This document shows, piece after piece, positions 34,667 to 36,482 of a stretch of DNA of 36,482 bases (position 1 is its first letter; each line of letters opens with the position of its first letter). The DNA comes from an uncultured Clostridia bacterium. GTDB taxonomy: Bacteria > Bacillota > Clostridia > Christensenellales > UBA1242. The stretch lies in the NCBI GenBank assembly GCA_944351415.1, contig CALVPQ010000015.1, positions 1-36,482 on the forward strand, written 5' to 3'. The notes under the pieces are model-generated. The model saw nothing but the letters and a program-made list of their open reading frames with translations. It was not told where the DNA came from and ran no database searches. The translations under genes were made by a program, and so were the position numbers.

Positions 34667-35272
34667 AAAAGGCAAAATAATATACTCTTGAAAGAGGAGT
34701 TTGAAGATTGTAAATTATGTGGTAATCTTCAAAAATTAGACTATGATTGTATGTTGCAGAAGGGTAGAACACCATTTATAATAATAGGTGAGAGCCCTGC
34801 AAAAGATGGTTGGATAGAGTCACATAAAGCATTCTATAATAAAAATGGCAAGCTACAGGGAAGTGGCAGGATTTTATCAAAATTACTTGCCATCTTAAAT
34901 ATAAATATAGATGATATAAATTTTACCGAGTGCTGTAAATGTGTTATTCAAGACCGAAAAGCTTTAGATTTATGTTCCAATAATTGTAAGCATTTTTTAT
35001 TTAAGCAATTAGATGGATTGGTAGATTGTGATATTATTATAACCCTGGGCTTACACCCAACACAAATACTGCTTAACAAAAAGATAGCCAGATTTTCCGA
35101 TTTTGTAGGTAGGGTGTTTAATATAGAAATAAATAGTAAAAAGTTTAAGTTAATACCAATATATCACCCTTCGCCAGTAAATCCAAAAGGGTATAAAAAT
35201 AATGTAGCAATATTTGAAATGATAAATGATATGCTTATTAATACAGAAATAAAGGAGCCTAAAGATTCGTAA
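34664..35272 (+). CDS. Uracil-DNA glycosylase superfamily protein, Fe-S type
   Basis: A 202-residue protein of the family 4/5 UDG-like fold that removes uracil from DNA in base-excision repair. Features: CKLC (16-19) near the N-terminus, the active-site-like loop IIIGESPAKDGW (about 40), a cysteine cluster ECCKC and later LCSNNC (about 88-106) that with the first pair could hold an iron-sulfur cluster, DIIITLGLHPTQILL (about 122) matching the LG-x-A block, and IYHPSP (about 165) with the motif His. GESPAKDGW departs from the usual GEAPGxxE, so substrate preference may differ. The start has no ribosome site and sits six bases after a TATAAT. Confidence 0.78.
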   Translation: MKRQNNILLKEEFEDCKLCGNLQKLDYDCMLQKGRTPFIIIGESPAKDGWIESHKAFYNKNGKLQGSGRILSKLLAILNINIDDINFTECCKCVIQDRKALDLCSNNCKHFLFKQLDGLVDCDIIITLGLHPTQILLNKKIARFSDFVGRVFNIEINSKKFKLIPIYHPSPVNPKGYKNNVAIFEMINDMLINTEIKEPKDS

Positions 35273-35452
35273 TGAGAAGGCTAATTATTTAAGTTGTTAA
35301 TTATAAGAGTTTTGTAATAGCATTAAGAATCTTTTGTTTAACTATCATTTTAAAAAACAATATTGACTTAATTATAAAAAGAGTAGGTCCAGCACTTATT
35401 TTTTTTAATGTTATTTATGAGTAGAAAAAATTAACGTAAAAACTAAAAGAAT

Positions 35453-35608
35453 TTAAGTAAAATAAAAACTCAGCATAGAAATTAGACTGAATAAGAATAA
35501 TGCATCTAGAGAACGGGTTGTAATTACTGATTGGGCAACTAAGACTTTTTCACCAAACTTGCCAAAGCAAGGAAGGACACAGCCATTTATAAGATGCTCG
35601 CTATTCAT
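35453..35608 (-). CDS. Doubtful 51-residue hypothetical protein
   Basis: A short frame from ATG 35608 (MNSEHLINGCVLPCFGKFGE at the start) with a hydrophobic C-terminal half. Its base composition is higher in G+C than the flanks, and a -10-like TACAAT lies four bases before the ATG. There is no ribosome site and no recognisable family. It may be a remnant of a larger gene or not coding. Confidence 0.2.
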   Translation of the reverse strand: MNSEHLINGCVLPCFGKFGEKVLVAQSVITTRSLDALFLFSLISMLSFYFT

Positions 35609-35613
35609 TACTA

Positions 35614-35650
35614 TTGTATCACATAATACAAAAAAAGCAATATAATACAA
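35614..35650 (-). promoter_or_regulatory. Operator-like palindrome
   Basis: TTGTAT-N6-ATACAA (35614-35631), with a third half-site ATACAA at 35645-35650. It overlaps the -10-like box of the doubtful short frame. The half-site spacing of about 19 bases suggests binding of a dimeric regulator. Confidence 0.35.
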
Positions 35651-35922
35651 AAATCAGTTGAATTTATAAAGAATCATATAATAAACAAACAAAATATAAT
35701 TAGAAAAATCAGAAAATAACAAGAAACAAGGGTAAATTCGCCTAAAAAGAAGTCAAAGTACATAACAAAATTATCTAAAAAGCCAACGGCAAGGTTAACT
35801 TTTTAAAAATGCAAAAAACACAACATTCATATCAAATTTTATAACAAAAACCAAGTATTTCATCATGCCTAATATCATAATTTTTTATATACTTTAATAT
35901 TATGCAAGAAGAAAAGTTTAAT

Positions 35923-35962
35923 AAAAAAAACAAGCTGACACCCTTAAATGTCGATAGCTTGT
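35923..35962 (-). terminator. Terminator of the tRNA array
   Basis: Stem ACAAGCT/AGCTTGT (35930-35936 with 35956-35962), with an inner GACA/TGTC, and a T run on the minus strand; it lies downstream of tRNA-Tyr. Confidence 0.8.
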
Positions 35963-36027
35963 CAATTAAAAAGTTCGTCAAATTGTAAAATATATATAAA
36001 ATAATAACTATTATCTTTATTTTAATA

Positions 36028-36112
36028 TGGTGGGCAGGGTTGGATTCGAACCAACGAAGACGAAGTCGACGGATTTACAGTCCGTTGCATTTGGCCGCTC
36101 TGCAACCTACCC
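36028..36112 (-). tRNA. tRNA-Tyr(GTA)
   Basis: Class II tRNA with acceptor stem GGGTAGG/CCTGCCC, a long variable arm, encoded CCA (36028-36030) and anticodon loop CTGTAAA giving GTA. Last gene of the array. Confidence 0.96.
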
Positions 36113-36120
36113 ATAAATTT

Positions 36121-36143
36121 TAAGCACCTTTATAGGTGCTTTT
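36121..36143. other. Hairpin between tRNA-Thr and tRNA-Tyr
   Basis: Stem AAGCACC/GGTGCTT with a six-base loop in the 42-base spacer. On the transcribed minus strand it is followed by AAAATTT, not a T run, so it is more likely a processing or spacing hairpin than a terminator. Confidence 0.6.
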
Positions 36144-36154
36144 ATTTGTGAAGA

Positions 36155-36229
36155 TGGAGCTGGTGAAAGGAATCGAACCTTCAACCTGCTGATTACAAGT
36201 CAGCTGCTCTACCATTGAGCCACACCAGC
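36155..36229 (-). tRNA. tRNA-Thr(TGT)
   Basis: Acceptor stem GCTGGTG/CACCAGC, discriminator T, encoded CCA, intact arms; anticodon loop CTTGTAA gives TGT. Confidence 0.96.
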
Positions 36230-36233
36230 AAAT

Positions 36234-36298
36234 GGGGGATTGGCGATATAGTGGAAAGAACAAATTTTGTGGTGGGAGTTCAATCCACAACTCACCCA
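36234..36298 (+). pseudogene. tRNA-like remnant on the opposite strand (His?)
   Basis: The 65 bases resemble a tRNA with part of the anticodon arm and variable loop missing. The ends GGGGGAT and CTCACCC pair in five of seven positions, a D-arm-like GCGATATAGTGG follows, TTTTGTGG recalls a tRNA-His anticodon loop (GTG), and GGGAGTTCAATCC resembles a T arm. No CCA is encoded. It fills the gap between tRNA-Phe and tRNA-Thr exactly but is oriented opposite to them. Confidence 0.4.
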
Positions 36299-36374
36299 TG
36301 GTGCCCTAAGGTGGAATCGAACCACCGACACAAGGATTTTCAGTCCTTTGCTCTGCCGACTGAGCTATCAGGGC
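36299..36374 (-). tRNA. tRNA-Phe(GAA)
   Basis: Acceptor stem GCCCTGA/TTAGGGC with one U-G pair, discriminator A, encoded CCA; anticodon loop CTGAAAA gives GAA. Confidence 0.96.
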
Positions 36375-36414
36375 GTAAGATTTAAAAAGAATAAATCTTT
36401 TTAATAAATGGATA

Positions 36415-36482
36415 TGGCGACTCGAATGGGGCTCGAACCCACGACCTCCAGCGTGACAGGCTGGCGTTCTAACCAACTGAAC
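36415..36482 (-). tRNA. tRNA-Asp(GTC), 5' end cut by the window
   Basis: Anticodon loop CTGTCAC gives GTC. T arm, 3' acceptor strand, discriminator G and encoded CCA are present; the first part of the acceptor stem lies outside the window. Confidence 0.93.

Larger units (their letters stand above)
35273..36027. other. Gene-poor region
   Basis: 755 bases without a confident gene. It holds a doubtful short reading frame (35453-35608, minus) with a palindromic promoter region, and the tRNA array terminator (35923-35962). The rest is A/T-rich with no structure that I could support. Confidence 0.6.

Noticed and set aside
35500..35600. Possible SRP (4.5S) RNA because of GGAAGGACACAGCCA on the plus strand
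   Set aside because: It resembles GGAAGGGAGCAGCCA only superficially. The bases before GGAA cannot form the required CC-GGAA-GG tetraloop stem.

Overview
The window is about 30% GC and reads as one end-to-end piece of a Gram-positive (Bacillota-type) genome, most likely an anaerobic, gut-associated Clostridia-like or Mollicute-related lineage. Supporting signs are a pyruvate:ferredoxin oxidoreductase, a BspA-type leucine-rich surface protein, DivIVA-like and MarR proteins, Lgt, very clean TTGACA/TATAAT promoters, AGGAG ribosome sites and TGA used as a stop. The lineage is an inference; no marker here fixes the species. The left edge lies inside a duplicated signal-peptide region and the right edge cuts a tRNA, so this may be a whole metagenomic contig broken at repeats.

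Layout. 1-3133: surface BspA/DUF285 protein behind a 77-bp direct repeat. 3333-6569 (-): pyruvate:ferredoxin oxidoreductase. 6872-9597 (+): truA and a short alaS. 9696-11114 (+): membrane-anchored DUF4097-like beta protein. 11264-14064 (+): SbcD-like nuclease and membrane-spanning SbcC/YhaN-like ATPase, followed by a 94-bp cruciform-forming element. 14337-16644 (-): archaeal-type proS and a putative zincin. 16645-18347: gene-poor zone with tRNA-Leu, a decayed zinc-ribbon gene, tRNA-Cys, tRNA-Gly and a structured leader. 18348-19942 (+): NfeD plus SPFH/stomatin pair. 20136-21244 (+): two paralogous small membrane proteins. 21406-27571 (-): MarR-controlled operon of a heterodimeric ABC exporter plus a MacB-type ABC transporter. 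27752-31243 (+): a 17-residue-repeat beta-solenoid, a metal exporter-like permease with a His/Cys-rich loop, and a Rho paralogue that has lost its P-loop. 31456-33757 (+): lgt, a small membrane protein and a DivIVA-like protein. 33837-34574 (-): FabG-like reductase. 34664-35272 (+): uracil-DNA glycosylase-like protein. 35273-36027: gene-poor. 36028-36482 (-): tRNA array Asp-Phe-Thr-Tyr with a tRNA-like remnant on the opposite strand.

Most notable observations: (1) three genes (truA, lgt, the UDG-like gene) have TATAAT exactly six bases before the ATG and no ribosome site, so they look leaderless; for lgt this also decides the start. (2) A degenerate Rho keeps the N-domain, RNA-binding fold and part of the ATPase core but not the Walker A motif. 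(3) An intracellular protein has a strict 17-residue solenoid repeat. (4) A cruciform/three-way-junction element lies directly after an SbcCD-like pair, whose relatives cut such structures. (5) A structured, possibly switching leader precedes nfeD. No CRISPR array, insertion sequence or prophage module was seen.
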